64,000 bases of DNA from the NCBI GenBank assembly GCA_036796255.1, contig DAIRDH010000012.1:3346-67345 (forward strand), in the 5' to 3' direction. Position numbers and translations under genes: made by a program. Below, piece by piece: positions 25,871 to 35,162 of the stretch. This DNA is from T3Sed10-241 sp036796255 (lineage in GTDB: Bacteria > Bacteroidota > Bacteroidia > Flavobacteriales_D > Cryomorphaceae). Every line of letters starts with the position of its first letter. Position 1 is the stretch's first letter. Under the pieces are notes generated by a model. The model was not told where the DNA came from, ran no database searches, and was given only the letters and a program-made list of their open reading frames with translations.

Positions 25871-26446
25871 ATGCCAGTTTCTGAAGAGTTTAAAAGAAAC
25901 ATCATTGCTTTGCTGAAAGAGCAATTGCCTCCGCACTTATGCTATCACAATGCGGCGCACACAGCTTATGTTATGGATAAAGTTCGCCTCATTTCTTCCG
26001 AAGAGATACTAACTCCAAAAGAAAAGTTGAGACTTGAAGCGGCTGCCCTTTTTCACGACACTGGCTTCCTCCTTCACCACAAAAATCATGAGGCATTGAG
26101 CTGTACATATGCCCGCGAAGCGCTTCCCGAATATGGTTTTGACGATAATGATATCGAGGCCGTGTGCTGCATCATTATGGCAACTGCTGTGCCAAGCATT
26201 CCTAAAAGTTTACCTGAAAAAATCATTAGAGATGCCGATTTGTATTATCTCGGCACAGATGAATATGAGGAGCAGAGCCTGTTGCTTTATAAGGAGCTAA
26301 AACACTTTAATCCCACAATGAGTGCCGCTGAATGGAAAGAATTTCAATTAAACTTTCTTCAAAAGCACCAGTTCAACACCAAATATGGCAGAGAAAAGCT
26401 CGAAGCGCGCAAACAGGTAAACATCGATTGGGTGAAAAACTCTTGA
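25871..26446 (+). CDS. HD-domain phosphohydrolase
   Basis: The 191-residue protein has metal-binding residues in HD-superfamily order: YHNAAH (His26, His30), the HD pair in AALFHDTGF (His62-Asp63), and Asp121 in IIRDADLYYLG. It should be a metal-dependent phosphohydrolase or phosphodiesterase. The spacing resembles stand-alone HD proteins of the predicted metal-dependent phosphohydrolase group; the substrate, possibly a nucleotide, is not readable. Its 6-nt spacing from the YitT gene implies co-transcription. It converges on the secreted endonuclease-family gene with a 30-nt gap. Confidence 0.85.
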   Translation: MPVSEEFKRNIIALLKEQLPPHLCYHNAAHTAYVMDKVRLISSEEILTPKEKLRLEAAALFHDTGFLLHHKNHEALSCTYAREALPEYGFDDNDIEAVCCIIMATAVPSIPKSLPEKIIRDADLYYLGTDEYEEQSLLLYKELKHFNPTMSAAEWKEFQLNFLQKHQFNTKYGREKLEARKQVNIDWVKNS

Positions 26447-26476
26447 CCGAGCCAACCTGAATGTAGCGGAAGCCAA

Positions 26477-27760
26477 TTACCTGATTTTCAAAAAACGGTG
26501 CGGTTTGGGATGAACTTGCGGCATGTAAAACAAATACATTCCTGCGGGTATGCTTGAAACGTCCACACGAATTTCAGTACTGCTCCTGGCCTCTCCTGTA
26601 ATCAGGATAGCGCCCATCATATCGAGGACTTGAAAACCGGCAGTCCCTTGAAATTCAGGAATTGATAAAGCCAATACTTCTTTCACAGGATTGGCTCCCT
26701 TGAAAAATTGATCAGCAGATGCATAAGCGTTGGTATTTGTAGGCAGTGGTAAATTCACATCCAACTCAAGCCAAATTGGTAAATGATCAGACATTTGAAA
26801 CAATGCACGCCTAATGTCCGGCGAAACATCCGAATTCCCACACGCAATGAGGCTCTGGTTGATACACCCGCCGGTGTATCCAAGATTGTCATAAGATTCC
26901 TCTACATAATGAATTCTACTTTCGGAATCCATCATATTTTCTGAAAGGAGGATAAAATCAAATCGATCGTCGAGCCCACCTCCTGCCCCATCCCCATTGA
27001 GCTGTGAAGTGCGTGTGCTTTGGGTATGTACATGGCTCAGCGAGGCATTGTCGTGCCAATTGCCAGGGGTATCAATTGGGTCAGCAAATACGAATGAGCT
27101 CGAGACGCCTGATATAAGCTGCTGGTAAGCAAGTTCATTGCTGTTGTAGATATTGAAGTCACCACCTAAAACGACGTGGGCGTTGGGATCAAGTGTTTCC
27201 AAATAACTGGTGAGAATCTGGGTCATCTGCAAGCGTTCGGCAGCGTTGGCAGCGCCTTGGCTTGCCTTAAGGTGTATGCTCAGCGCATAGAGAAAAGTGG
27301 TATCCTGATGGCTGTGCAGGTTAGGGTCATTGACCATAAACTTGAATACATTGTGGTCGCGTGTGCCGGTCTGCACGTAACCCTCTGAAATGAGCGTCAG
27401 TTTATCGGCATTGTAAATCACATTTTGCTGCAACTTCCAGGTGCTCCAGGGTGCCGACACCTGCCAAAGCCAGGTACCCGATTGAAAATTATCACCTTCA
27501 GACGTGTTGAATGCAATCGAAAGAATAGAGTCTACGCCACTGGGATGCTTGAGCTCTTGCATCAAAAATATATCTGGCTTGAAAACTTCGATGATTTTCT
27601 TAAGCGTATCAGCCCGGTAATCGTCGTAATCCGGATTCGGATAGTTCAATACATTATAGCTTAACACGTTGATGCGCTCCTGCGCCAGGACTGTTTGGAA
27701 GGCGACGCACGAACACAATACAACTGCACCTATTGCCACCCTCAAGAGAGATAACTTCAT
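26477..27760 (-). CDS. Secreted endonuclease/exonuclease/phosphatase (EEP) family protein with T9SS-type C-terminal domain
   Basis: The 427-residue protein starts with a signal peptide ending near AFQTVLAQ. The EEP fold shows its metal and catalytic motifs: LSYNVLNYP (Asn36), LMQELK (Glu69), SIHLKA (His163), GGDFNIYN (Asp201, Asn203), DRFDFILLS (Asp267) and SDHLPIWLEL (Asp324-His325). Residues about 352-427 look like a T9SS sorting domain (GANPVKEVLAL, FQVLDMMGAI, VSSIPAGMYLFY, ending HRFLKIR). Either extracellular DNase or phosphodiesterase activity is plausible; substrate cannot be decided by eye. A TACCTTCG box lies just upstream on the minus strand (27772-27765). Confidence 0.88.
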   Translation of the reverse strand: MKLSLLRVAIGAVVLCSCVAFQTVLAQERINVLSYNVLNYPNPDYDDYRADTLKKIIEVFKPDIFLMQELKHPSGVDSILSIAFNTSEGDNFQSGTWLWQVSAPWSTWKLQQNVIYNADKLTLISEGYVQTGTRDHNVFKFMVNDPNLHSHQDTTFLYALSIHLKASQGAANAAERLQMTQILTSYLETLDPNAHVVLGGDFNIYNSNELAYQQLISGVSSSFVFADPIDTPGNWHDNASLSHVHTQSTRTSQLNGDGAGGGLDDRFDFILLSENMMDSESRIHYVEESYDNLGYTGGCINQSLIACGNSDVSPDIRRALFQMSDHLPIWLELDVNLPLPTNTNAYASADQFFKGANPVKEVLALSIPEFQGTAGFQVLDMMGAILITGEARSSTEIRVDVSSIPAGMYLFYMPQVHPKPHRFLKIR

Positions 27761-27833
27761 GACGCGAAGGTAAGCAATGACCCTGTTGCCCTGGAGGAAA
27801 AATCACCTTTCGGCAAATACACATGTTTAAATC

Positions 27834-29774
27834 CTATTCCAGCACTACTTCCACGCGGCGGTCAGACGGACTCCATGCCCCGGAGGCATTTTCCTGCCCC
27901 TGCCCTGCAATACGCACCTGACTGGGCTTTACTCCACGCGACAGCAATTGCTCGCGTACGCTGTCGGCGCGGCGCTTTGAAAGTTGCCTGTTGTAATCCG
28001 CATTGCCACTTCTGTCGGTGAATCCAGTGATCAGAGCCTTCAGGGTACCGTCATTGTTGAGATCATTGGCTACACGGTCAAGTTCATCGCTGTAACCGCC
28101 ATCCACTTCTGCCTTGTTCAAGCCAAATAGAAATACCACGGGGTATACGGCGCGGAGGGATTTTGCGCCCGTGGCCGATGAATCTGCAGTGCCCCGGTTT
28201 TGCTTTTGAGACTCGGCCTTGGCAGCATTGGCCTGACGTTGAGCATTGGCGGCATTGATGGAATCAGTTCGCATCTGTAGTTTCTGCGTCGACCTTTCGA
28301 CTTCGTCCGGTGTGAGACCAACAATAGGATTTTTCGGACTGGGAGCAGTTGCTATTGGCAGTGGGTTGACTACAGTATCAGCGGATATAATGGGCACATT
28401 TTCAGCTTTCTGAGCTGCAGGAATAGGCAGGGTAACTTGCGCTGCAAGGCGAGTTTCCAATTGCTTGATTTGTTCTTCAAGTACTGCTATGCGCTCTTCG
28501 CTCTTGGAATCTTGAGGGTTATTGAGCGGTACCATGACTGTGGGCGACACTTGCGTACGCATGCGGTTTCGCGGTTGGGTTGTTTGAGCTGTTTGAGCCG
28601 AGCTTTCTTGCATTTGCCTCAGCAGCAAATTCTGATTTGCGATTTGTTCCTCTTGCCTTCTAAGAATTTCGAGCAAGGCGGGATCTGTTTGAGCAGTCTG
28701 GCCAGCGATCGGACCTGATTGCATAGATCTTCCCCCTACAGGCTGGTTTTCAATTTTTTCCTCTCGATTAACACTTACCTCCTCTGAGTAGCTTGGTGTT
28801 CCGTAGCTTTGAGAGCTTACTTGCACATAAGTACGCATGCTGTCACTGGCCATTCTGCCCTTCATAAACCCTTCAAGGTAGAGCATGCGTTCATGTAATG
28901 CTTGGTACTGCTCTTGACTTTCAGCATTGCTAAAGCTGCTGAAGGTAGTGCTGTCCAGGTACACGGTATCACGCTTCACGGCATAAACCGTATCAATACG
29001 GTATAAGAAAGTCGTGTCTGCGCGTGGCTCGCTTTTGAGCGCCATGTCTCCGGGAGGTTCCATTGGGCTTATTCGGGTAGTATCAAATGAAGGCACTGAA
29101 TTACCAGGCAAGTCAAGAATCGGACTGATAGATTGACCGGGTATATGATCAGACGAGGTATAGCGGGCTGATGCATCAAATGTTGGGCCTTTGTACCTCA
29201 CTTTTTTCGCACCGAAGTGGTAGTTAATTCCCACCTTCCAAACCTTCAGGAAGGTTTGGTCAAAACTGCTGCTTACATCCTGTTCATCAACTTGCCAGTA
29301 TACAGCATAGGATACTTGTGCCGTTATTTGGTCGCTGAGACGAAATTTCAAGCCGTTTTCGAAATTGTAGGCATAGCTTTCCTCGTAAATTACCCACTCC
29401 CTGTAATCAGCACGTGCCATATAACCCATATCAATTGTATGGAATGGTGATATGAATGCCCTTTGCCTAATCAATGCTCCATTGTCCCAATTGTAAGTAA
29501 AGGAAAGGCCGCTAAAGGTAAGTCCCTGGTCACCATTTCTGAAGTCAAGTTGAGATGCATGGAGGCCCAATTGCCAGGCGCGACCCAGATTGCGATTGAG
29601 TCGCAAGCCACTGGCAAATCGACTTCCTGCATCAGGAAGCTCAAGTACAGCCCTATCACCTACCAAGCCTCCATTGCCACTTAGTTGCCAGTTAAATATG
29701 TCTCTCTGGGCTTTTGCCGAAAGGCCACTGAGCATGCATGCTATGAAAAGCACTGTGTTGAGCGGAATGAACAT
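27834..29774 (-). CDS. OmpA family protein with N-terminal beta-barrel-like domain
   Basis: The protein (646 residues from the ATG at 29774) begins with a signal peptide (MFIPLNTVLFIACMLSGLSAKAQ). An N-terminal domain of about 200 residues is rich in beta strands (GLRLNRNLGRAWQLGLHASQ, KVGINYHFG). A long linker rich in Gln, Ser, Pro and coiled coil follows. The C-terminal OmpA peptidoglycan-binding domain (about 540-646) carries VVFLFGLNKAEVD, LITGFTDRSGNADYNRQLSK, RADSVREQLLSRGV and SDRRVEVVLE. It should tether the outer membrane to peptidoglycan. The frame is open to 29852, but the signal peptide begins at 29774. The upstream gene ends 56 nt before it. Confidence 0.85.
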   Translation of the reverse strand: MFIPLNTVLFIACMLSGLSAKAQRDIFNWQLSGNGGLVGDRAVLELPDAGSRFASGLRLNRNLGRAWQLGLHASQLDFRNGDQGLTFSGLSFTYNWDNGALIRQRAFISPFHTIDMGYMARADYREWVIYEESYAYNFENGLKFRLSDQITAQVSYAVYWQVDEQDVSSSFDQTFLKVWKVGINYHFGAKKVRYKGPTFDASARYTSSDHIPGQSISPILDLPGNSVPSFDTTRISPMEPPGDMALKSEPRADTTFLYRIDTVYAVKRDTVYLDSTTFSSFSNAESQEQYQALHERMLYLEGFMKGRMASDSMRTYVQVSSQSYGTPSYSEEVSVNREEKIENQPVGGRSMQSGPIAGQTAQTDPALLEILRRQEEQIANQNLLLRQMQESSAQTAQTTQPRNRMRTQVSPTVMVPLNNPQDSKSEERIAVLEEQIKQLETRLAAQVTLPIPAAQKAENVPIISADTVVNPLPIATAPSPKNPIVGLTPDEVERSTQKLQMRTDSINAANAQRQANAAKAESQKQNRGTADSSATGAKSLRAVYPVVFLFGLNKAEVDGGYSDELDRVANDLNNDGTLKALITGFTDRSGNADYNRQLSKRRADSVREQLLSRGVKPSQVRIAGQGQENASGAWSPSDRRVEVVLE

Positions 29775-29830
29775 CCGAATGTTTGCCCTGATGAAATTTT
29801 GAAGTACCGCCATATGTGTAATTGCTCGCA

Positions 29831-30988
29831 TCATCTCTTGAGACCTAGCCAAAGGTTGAGCTCAACACTGAGACCTACAAAGGGACTGAAGTACATGCGG
29901 TTGCTGCCGACCTCCTGCATTATGGCAGTACCCGCATTGAGGCGCAAGAAATAAGCGGTCTTGAACCCATATGCCAAATACAAGGGTTTGCCAATGAGTG
30001 GACCATCAAATTCGCGATTTTCATCGAGGGTGACGTTTTGCAATAAAACTCCGAAGCTTACTGAACTCTTGCTCCAAAAATTACCGCTGAAGTTTGGGTT
30101 GCCCAAGGGTACGGATATGCCTACCATGGGTGCCCCGTCGACTGCGAAACCATCATTTGTGAAATTATCGTAAACTGCTGCATATCCTATATTAACCGGA
30201 AGCGTCCACCTGGTAGTTTCCGTCTTGTAATTCTTAACAGTGCGGGCTTCGCGCAATACATAAAAGCTGCCGCTTAAATATTGGTTGACTTCGCGCTCCA
30301 GTAAGCCAGCCAGCTCTTCGACATTTTTTTGGAAGTAAGCTACACGCGTTTGCTTTTCACTTTGATCGGCCTGACGGAGCATATTAAATCCAGCGGCCTT
30401 GAGCTTAAGGTCATCAATACGCTCTAATTTGTCATACACAATGTCGGAAAAGCCCTCGAATTCAATTCCAATTCGGCTCCTGTAAAGGTCAAGACCATTC
30501 TTAACAATGAGGTCGAGTTCCTGCTTCATGAGGCGAGGATGCCTCGCAAGCTCTACCTGCCGTTTGCCAGCTATTACACTTTGATTGAGATAAGCTGTAA
30601 GGGCATTGTTGATCATTGCTGAAAGCCGTCGCATGTCATCACTTTCAGCATTTGCGAAGTACAGAATGCGCACGTCGTAGGCCGTGGATCCGCGCAGCTT
30701 AAAGTTCACAGGAATTGTGAATTGGTCTGTCACGCTTCCAGGTGGTCGCTGATAATCGCTGCTGTACAATGCCTGTGTTGAACTGCTACCGGAACGGAAC
30801 AACTGAACTTCCACCATATTTACTGATCCAGGGAGCAAGCCTTTTAGCATCCATTGCTGCTCAGCCGGAAGTGCTTGATTTTCACCAAACCAGTTTTTGG
30901 CATAGTCGTATACCACAGTTTCATACTGGGCATAAGCAGGTATAATGCAGAATAGGAAAACGGTAATTGTAGCGAGTCTCAGTTTCAT
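29831..30988 (-). CDS. Exported protein with C-terminal barrel-like region, unknown function
   Basis: The protein (385 residues from the ATG at 30988) has a signal peptide (LRLATITVFLFCIIPAYAQ). An N-terminal beta domain (about 25-135) is followed by a helical, possibly coiled-coil region (about 135-245: SAMINNALTAYLNQSVIAG, KNVEELAGLLEREVNQYL). The C-terminal 140 residues alternate like outer-membrane strands (INVGYAAVYDNF-like, FGVLLQNVTLDENR, YFSPFVGLSVELNLWLGLKR). I do not recognise the family. It is directly upstream of the OmpA gene on the same strand and very likely in one transcript. A TATCTTCG box (31016-31009) lies 20 nt upstream. Confidence 0.7.
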   Translation of the reverse strand: MKLRLATITVFLFCIIPAYAQYETVVYDYAKNWFGENQALPAEQQWMLKGLLPGSVNMVEVQLFRSGSSSTQALYSSDYQRPPGSVTDQFTIPVNFKLRGSTAYDVRILYFANAESDDMRRLSAMINNALTAYLNQSVIAGKRQVELARHPRLMKQELDLIVKNGLDLYRSRIGIEFEGFSDIVYDKLERIDDLKLKAAGFNMLRQADQSEKQTRVAYFQKNVEELAGLLEREVNQYLSGSFYVLREARTVKNYKTETTRWTLPVNIGYAAVYDNFTNDGFAVDGAPMVGISVPLGNPNFSGNFWSKSSVSFGVLLQNVTLDENREFDGPLIGKPLYLAYGFKTAYFLRLNAGTAIMQEVGSNRMYFSPFVGLSVELNLWLGLKR

Positions 30989-31065
30989 CGGTTGATGTTC
31001 AATTATGTCGAAGATACAAGAAATATATTTCTCCTTTTCTGACGACACTGAATACATTCTTGCAT

Positions 31066-31100
31066 TTTGAAAGTAAAATTATAGAGATTAACTAAATTTG
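31066..31100 (+). promoter_or_regulatory. Putative promoter of the mbnP-like/mbnH-like pair
   Basis: TAAATTTG (31093-31100) matches the -7 consensus; TTTG at 31066-31069 is a possible -33 box at a long 23-nt spacing. The ATG lies only 5 nt after the -7 box, so the transcript may be leaderless. Confidence 0.45.
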
Positions 31101-31104
31101 AAAC

Positions 31105-31911
31105 ATGAAAGCATTTAGTTCGAATCTGATTTACAGCATGGCGTGTATGACATGTCTACTTATATTCTCCGCTTGCGGCAGTGACGAAGACAATGAAAAA
31201 GATCCACCCCCACAAGCAGTAAGCGCTGATGGACCGGTGAAAATTGAATTCAAACATGTATGGGGGCCTGAGTTGGCACCCTTCACCCTCAATACCCATT
31301 ACAAGCAGTCTGTTACAGGCGACAGCCTTGCATTTTATGTGTTGCAATATTACGTCAGCAACATTCGCCTGCACAAAAGCGACGGCACCACGTGGGCTGA
31401 GGAGGAAAGCTACCGCATTATTGATGCCGAAAACAGTGAAACGCCAGAAGGAACGGAAGTCAGTGTAACCATTGATAATGTGCCTGCTGGTGAATATACA
31501 GGAATCACTTATATGATTGGTGTTGATAGCCTTAGAAATGTAAGAGGCGTACAGGACGGTGCGCTTGACCCTGCCAATGGATTGTTTTGGTCTTGGTCGA
31601 CCGGATACATCTTCATCAGGGCTGAGGGCAATACACCTTACGCCAACACGAATTTTTTCATTTACCACCTCGGCGGTTTTTCGCAACCACACAATGCCAT
31701 TATGGAAAACTTTCACAGCTTTGAGGGAGCGTCATTGAGGGTGGCAGACAATGCCACTCCCAGTCTCAACTTGTTGGTTGATGTTGATCACTTTTGGGAC
31801 GGTGGCATACGCATTACAGATATGTCAACGGTGCACAATGCTTCCAGCAATTCGGTGGAACTTGCCCGCAATTTTGCAAATGGAATTCGATTTGATCATC
31901 TGCACAATTAA
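31105..31911 (+). CDS. MbnP family lipoprotein
   Basis: The 268-residue protein has a lipoprotein signal (LLIFSACGSD, Cys24). It shows the MbnP-like pattern: VKIEFKHVWGPE, LQYYVSNIRLHKSDG, VPAGEYTGITYMIGVDS and the Trp-rich stretch NGLFWSWSTGYIFIRAEG (Trp162 and Trp164). In methanobactin operons MbnP is a copper-binding periplasmic protein whose tryptophan is turned into kynurenine by the di-heme enzyme MbnH (family knowledge). A MauG/MbnH-like gene begins 3 nt after the stop, which strongly supports the pairing. No methanobactin precursor or biosynthesis gene is in the window, so the role is probably copper handling without methanobactin (inference). Confidence 0.88.
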   Translation: MKAFSSNLIYSMACMTCLLIFSACGSDEDNEKDPPPQAVSADGPVKIEFKHVWGPELAPFTLNTHYKQSVTGDSLAFYVLQYYVSNIRLHKSDGTTWAEEESYRIIDAENSETPEGTEVSVTIDNVPAGEYTGITYMIGVDSLRNVRGVQDGALDPANGLFWSWSTGYIFIRAEGNTPYANTNFFIYHLGGFSQPHNAIMENFHSFEGASLRVADNATPSLNLLVDVDHFWDGGIRITDMSTVHNASSNSVELARNFANGIRFDHLHN

Positions 31912-31914
31912 TTC

Positions 31915-32964
31915 GTGAAGAGTATCAAAAAATATTTAAAGCTGTTATGGTCGCTGCCAATGCTCGCGGCGTTTACCATTTATGGCTGCCAAAGTGATGA
32001 TGGGCATGTTCAAGAACCTGAACCGGTTTTTGCTCCTTTCGAAGTGCCCGCCCATTTCCCCCCGCCAGTGTATGATTTTTCTGGCAATCCGATTACAAAA
32101 GAGGGTTTCGAATTGGGCCGCAAGCTCTTTTTTGATCCCCGCCTCTCTCGCGATGGAACCGTAAGCTGTGGCACATGCCATGCACAAGTGCATGCCTTCG
32201 CCGACCATAGCACCTCTTTCAGCTCAGGAATTGATGGGCAGCTGAGTTTGCGCAATGCCTTGCCCACGTTCAACCTCGCATGGGTACCTCACTTCATGTG
32301 GGATGGTGGCATCAATCACATCGAAGTCATGCCATTAGCTCCGCTTACCGATGAGGTAGAAATGGACAATGACCTCCAGACTTTAATGGCCTATCTCAAT
32401 GCTGAAACGGAATATCCTGCTGAATTTGACAAGGCCTTTGGAAGCTCAGAGGTTAATACACCCAATCTGCTTCGCGCAATGGCACAGTTTCAAGGTGCCA
32501 TTGTATCAGCAACCAGCAAGTATGACAAATACATTGCCGGTGAAGTAGCCTTTTCAGAAAGAGAACTGAGAGGAATGGAACTTTTTGAAGCCAAATGTAC
32601 CCCGTGCCATGCACCCCCGCTATTTAGCGACTGGAGCTTCCGTAACAATGGCATGCAAATCACCAATACCGATGAAGGACGCATGCGCGTCACTGCTGAT
32701 AGCGCTGACTATGGTAAATTTCGTGTTCCCAGCCTGCGCAATGTAAGGCTCACCAACCCATATATGCACGATGGTCGCTTTTTTACCCTGATGCAAGTTT
32801 TGGACCACTACAGCGAGGGCATTGATGGGACTGCGCCAAACATTGACCCACAATTGGCCGAAGGTATACCGCTCAATGATGCTGAAAAAGAAGATCTCAT
32901 TGCATTTCTGCAAACGCTTAGTGATTTTGATATGCTAAGCGACATGAGGTTTTCAGAGCCATGA
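31915..32964 (+). CDS. Di-heme cytochrome c peroxidase/MauG family lipoprotein (MbnH-like)
   Basis: The 349-residue protein has a lipoprotein-type signal (AFTIYGCQSD, Cys25) and two c-type heme motifs: CGTCH (Cys85, Cys88, His89) and CTPCH (Cys228, Cys231, His232). Other family features are ELGRKLFFDPRLSRDGT, RNALPTFNLAWVPHFMWDG and VPSLRNVRLTNPYMHDGRF. MauG-type enzymes make long-range oxidations on a partner protein. Its start is GTG, three bases after the MbnP-like stop; no ATG precedes the signal peptide. This spacing implies strict co-expression with the MbnP-like protein. A simple peroxidase role is the alternative. Confidence 0.92.
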   Translation: MKSIKKYLKLLWSLPMLAAFTIYGCQSDDGHVQEPEPVFAPFEVPAHFPPPVYDFSGNPITKEGFELGRKLFFDPRLSRDGTVSCGTCHAQVHAFADHSTSFSSGIDGQLSLRNALPTFNLAWVPHFMWDGGINHIEVMPLAPLTDEVEMDNDLQTLMAYLNAETEYPAEFDKAFGSSEVNTPNLLRAMAQFQGAIVSATSKYDKYIAGEVAFSERELRGMELFEAKCTPCHAPPLFSDWSFRNNGMQITNTDEGRMRVTADSADYGKFRVPSLRNVRLTNPYMHDGRFFTLMQVLDHYSEGIDGTAPNIDPQLAEGIPLNDAEKEDLIAFLQTLSDFDMLSDMRFSEP

Positions 32965-33018
32965 TGGCATTCAAATAAATGTCATTATTCTGAGGATTGT
33001 CCGCCGTTCGGGCGCTAT

Positions 33019-35040
33019 TTATTGCACCACGAATTTGGTAGCAAACAATCCGGAATCATCACGAAGGATATAAACTCCGGTTGACAAGTCTGACACATCA
33101 AAGGTGCGCCCGGACCTCCCGCTTCCCAGGTCTAAGCGCTTCAGCACCCTTCCGGAAATGTCGAAAATTTGCACACTGCGCACCTGCTCCGGCGCTTGAA
33201 TGGTGATCTGGCTCACCGCAGGGTTAGGATAAACCCGCAGTTCCGGTGCTTGCGCTTCCGCGAAAAGGGTATTGGTAACGAGACCCACTTCGAATTCGCC
33301 TGTTTCGGATATACTGGTTTCACCACAGAGGGGCTTTAATATTCGCCAGTAATAGTAAGTTTGATCGAAAGGAACCTGAACGGTGTGATGGCCATTTTCG
33401 GCAAAAATCTCTTCACGGTAAATAATGGTTTCAAAATCCTGATCTGGTGAAATTTCCAATACTGAATACCCTGGAAGATCGTGGCTCCAGTAGAAATCTA
33501 CGGTTTGGCTACCAAGGACCTGACCGTTTACAGGTTCGATCAATTCGGCCGCTGGGGCCAGGGCATTTTGCTGTAAAGCAATGACAAAAGGCAACCTGCG
33601 CTCATAACCTTCATAACTCATCACAACTGCACCTGAGTAAAAACCCGGCGCCATGGACGAGAGTCCGGTAAATACTGCGGCATTCTGAAATGGTGCGCCC
33701 GGGCTAGATGAGGCTTCCAGAAAGAAAGTTGGGCCGCTACCTGAGTCGTATTCAATGGAATAAGTTACTTCGCTGTCTGTTGGGACGTTGATACTGAACA
33801 ATAAAGTAGCACTATTACCACTGCATACCTCAATCACGTTCTCATCTAAAGTGAACAATCGGGGCTTCAGAATATGCATGCCAAAATATATATTGGAGGC
33901 TACCACTATACCGCTTTCAAAATAGGGATAATTGCTCCAGGAACCGTGAAAAATTTTGGGTTGCCCATTGGGGAACACATCAAAATGGCCTACCGGCGGA
34001 AGGGCGCCTTGCTCTACATCCTTGAGTGAAAGAATTCGCAGGCCAGAGGTATAATTCGAAAGGTATAACAACCCTTCGTGAACATACAGGTTATGGTCAA
34101 TGGAATTGGTACCCAAGTCGACATATCCAACCACGAAAGGATTTTCTAAATCTTCAACATTGAAAATAATCGTTCGTGTATTGATGCCGGATTCAATCTC
34201 ATCGAGCTCATCGTTGGCAATTAAGAAGCGATGATCGTCCGTGAGCCAACATTGATGGGTATAGCCCACCATTTCATATCCTGTGCGGGAGAGCAGGGCC
34301 ACATCGGTTTTGTCGGTAACGTCAAGCACGGTGATGGTGTTTTCATTTGCCGCAAAGCATATTTCCTTGCCTTGGAAAGCTTGGTGGGGGCCTTGATAAA
34401 CCACAACCTGGGCATCGTGCGTATAGCCATCTTCATCGCTACTCCCGGCATAGGTCGGATTGAGTGGATCACTCACATCGATGATATGTAATCCACCAGC
34501 AAAAGTGTCAGAACCAACCGCATATACATAATTACTTTCGGCATCGGCCACAATATTGTGCGCATTGCCAAAACCTGTGTAATACGCGTCATCGTCAAAC
34601 TGAACGGGGATTTCAGCAAACGACAGTGCTTCTAAACGCCTCAAGTCAAAAACTTGCATACCATGTCCGCCTGCCTCGGAAACGATGTAGGCCCAATGGT
34701 CAATGACTTTGATATCTCTCCACAGCCTTCCTGTGGTAGCTGTGGGTAAATAACCCAAATAAATGGGATGTTGCGGTGTGCTGATATCCACAAAAACGGT
34801 CCGCTCAAACATGCCCATGATGGCATATTCACGTCCTGTAAATTCACTGGTCCAGCCCCAAATGTCATTGGCGACTTGTTCATTTTCAAGTTCGGGACCA
34901 AAAGCTGCATTGGTAATTTCCGCAAGCTGATCAATTAAATCACATGGATAAAGGCTTGAAAAACCATTTTCACATGGCTGGGCGGTAAGGGAGAAGCACT
35001 GAAAAAAGGTTAAAAGTGTAACCAACTGAATTTTGGACAT
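33019..35040 (-). CDS. Choice-of-anchor B family surface protein with T9SS sorting domain
   Basis: The protein (673 residues from the ATG at 35040) has a signal peptide (LVTLLTFFQCFSLTAQP). The body resembles LVIVD-repeat, seven-bladed-propeller proteins: WGWTSEFTGREYAIMGMFER, VFVDISTPQHPIYLGYLP, GLHIIDVSDPLNPTYAGSSD and DGYTHDAQVVVYQGP. This is the choice-of-anchor B architecture. Beta-sandwich domains follow, and residues about 600-673 form a T9SS type A domain (VYPNPAVSQITIQ, VQIFDISGRVLKRL, STGVYIL, ending ATKFVVQ). It is expected at the cell surface or secreted. Function is unknown; adhesion is only a guess. An ATG at 35055 is the alternative start. Confidence 0.88.
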   Translation of the reverse strand: MSKIQLVTLLTFFQCFSLTAQPCENGFSSLYPCDLIDQLAEITNAAFGPELENEQVANDIWGWTSEFTGREYAIMGMFERTVFVDISTPQHPIYLGYLPTATTGRLWRDIKVIDHWAYIVSEAGGHGMQVFDLRRLEALSFAEIPVQFDDDAYYTGFGNAHNIVADAESNYVYAVGSDTFAGGLHIIDVSDPLNPTYAGSSDEDGYTHDAQVVVYQGPHQAFQGKEICFAANENTITVLDVTDKTDVALLSRTGYEMVGYTHQCWLTDDHRFLIANDELDEIESGINTRTIIFNVEDLENPFVVGYVDLGTNSIDHNLYVHEGLLYLSNYTSGLRILSLKDVEQGALPPVGHFDVFPNGQPKIFHGSWSNYPYFESGIVVASNIYFGMHILKPRLFTLDENVIEVCSGNSATLLFSINVPTDSEVTYSIEYDSGSGPTFFLEASSSPGAPFQNAAVFTGLSSMAPGFYSGAVVMSYEGYERRLPFVIALQQNALAPAAELIEPVNGQVLGSQTVDFYWSHDLPGYSVLEISPDQDFETIIYREEIFAENGHHTVQVPFDQTYYYWRILKPLCGETSISETGEFEVGLVTNTLFAEAQAPELRVYPNPAVSQITIQAPEQVRSVQIFDISGRVLKRLDLGSGRSGRTFDVSDLSTGVYILRDDSGLFATKFVVQ

Positions 35041-35162
35041 GGATATTTTGATCATAGGGGCTAAAGGTCGGGGTTTTTTTGGAACAATCATCGCAAGGCA
35101 ATGGATACAATTTCGAATCAATTTATCCTAAACATTATCCAATAAGGCTTAGTTTAGCGCTT

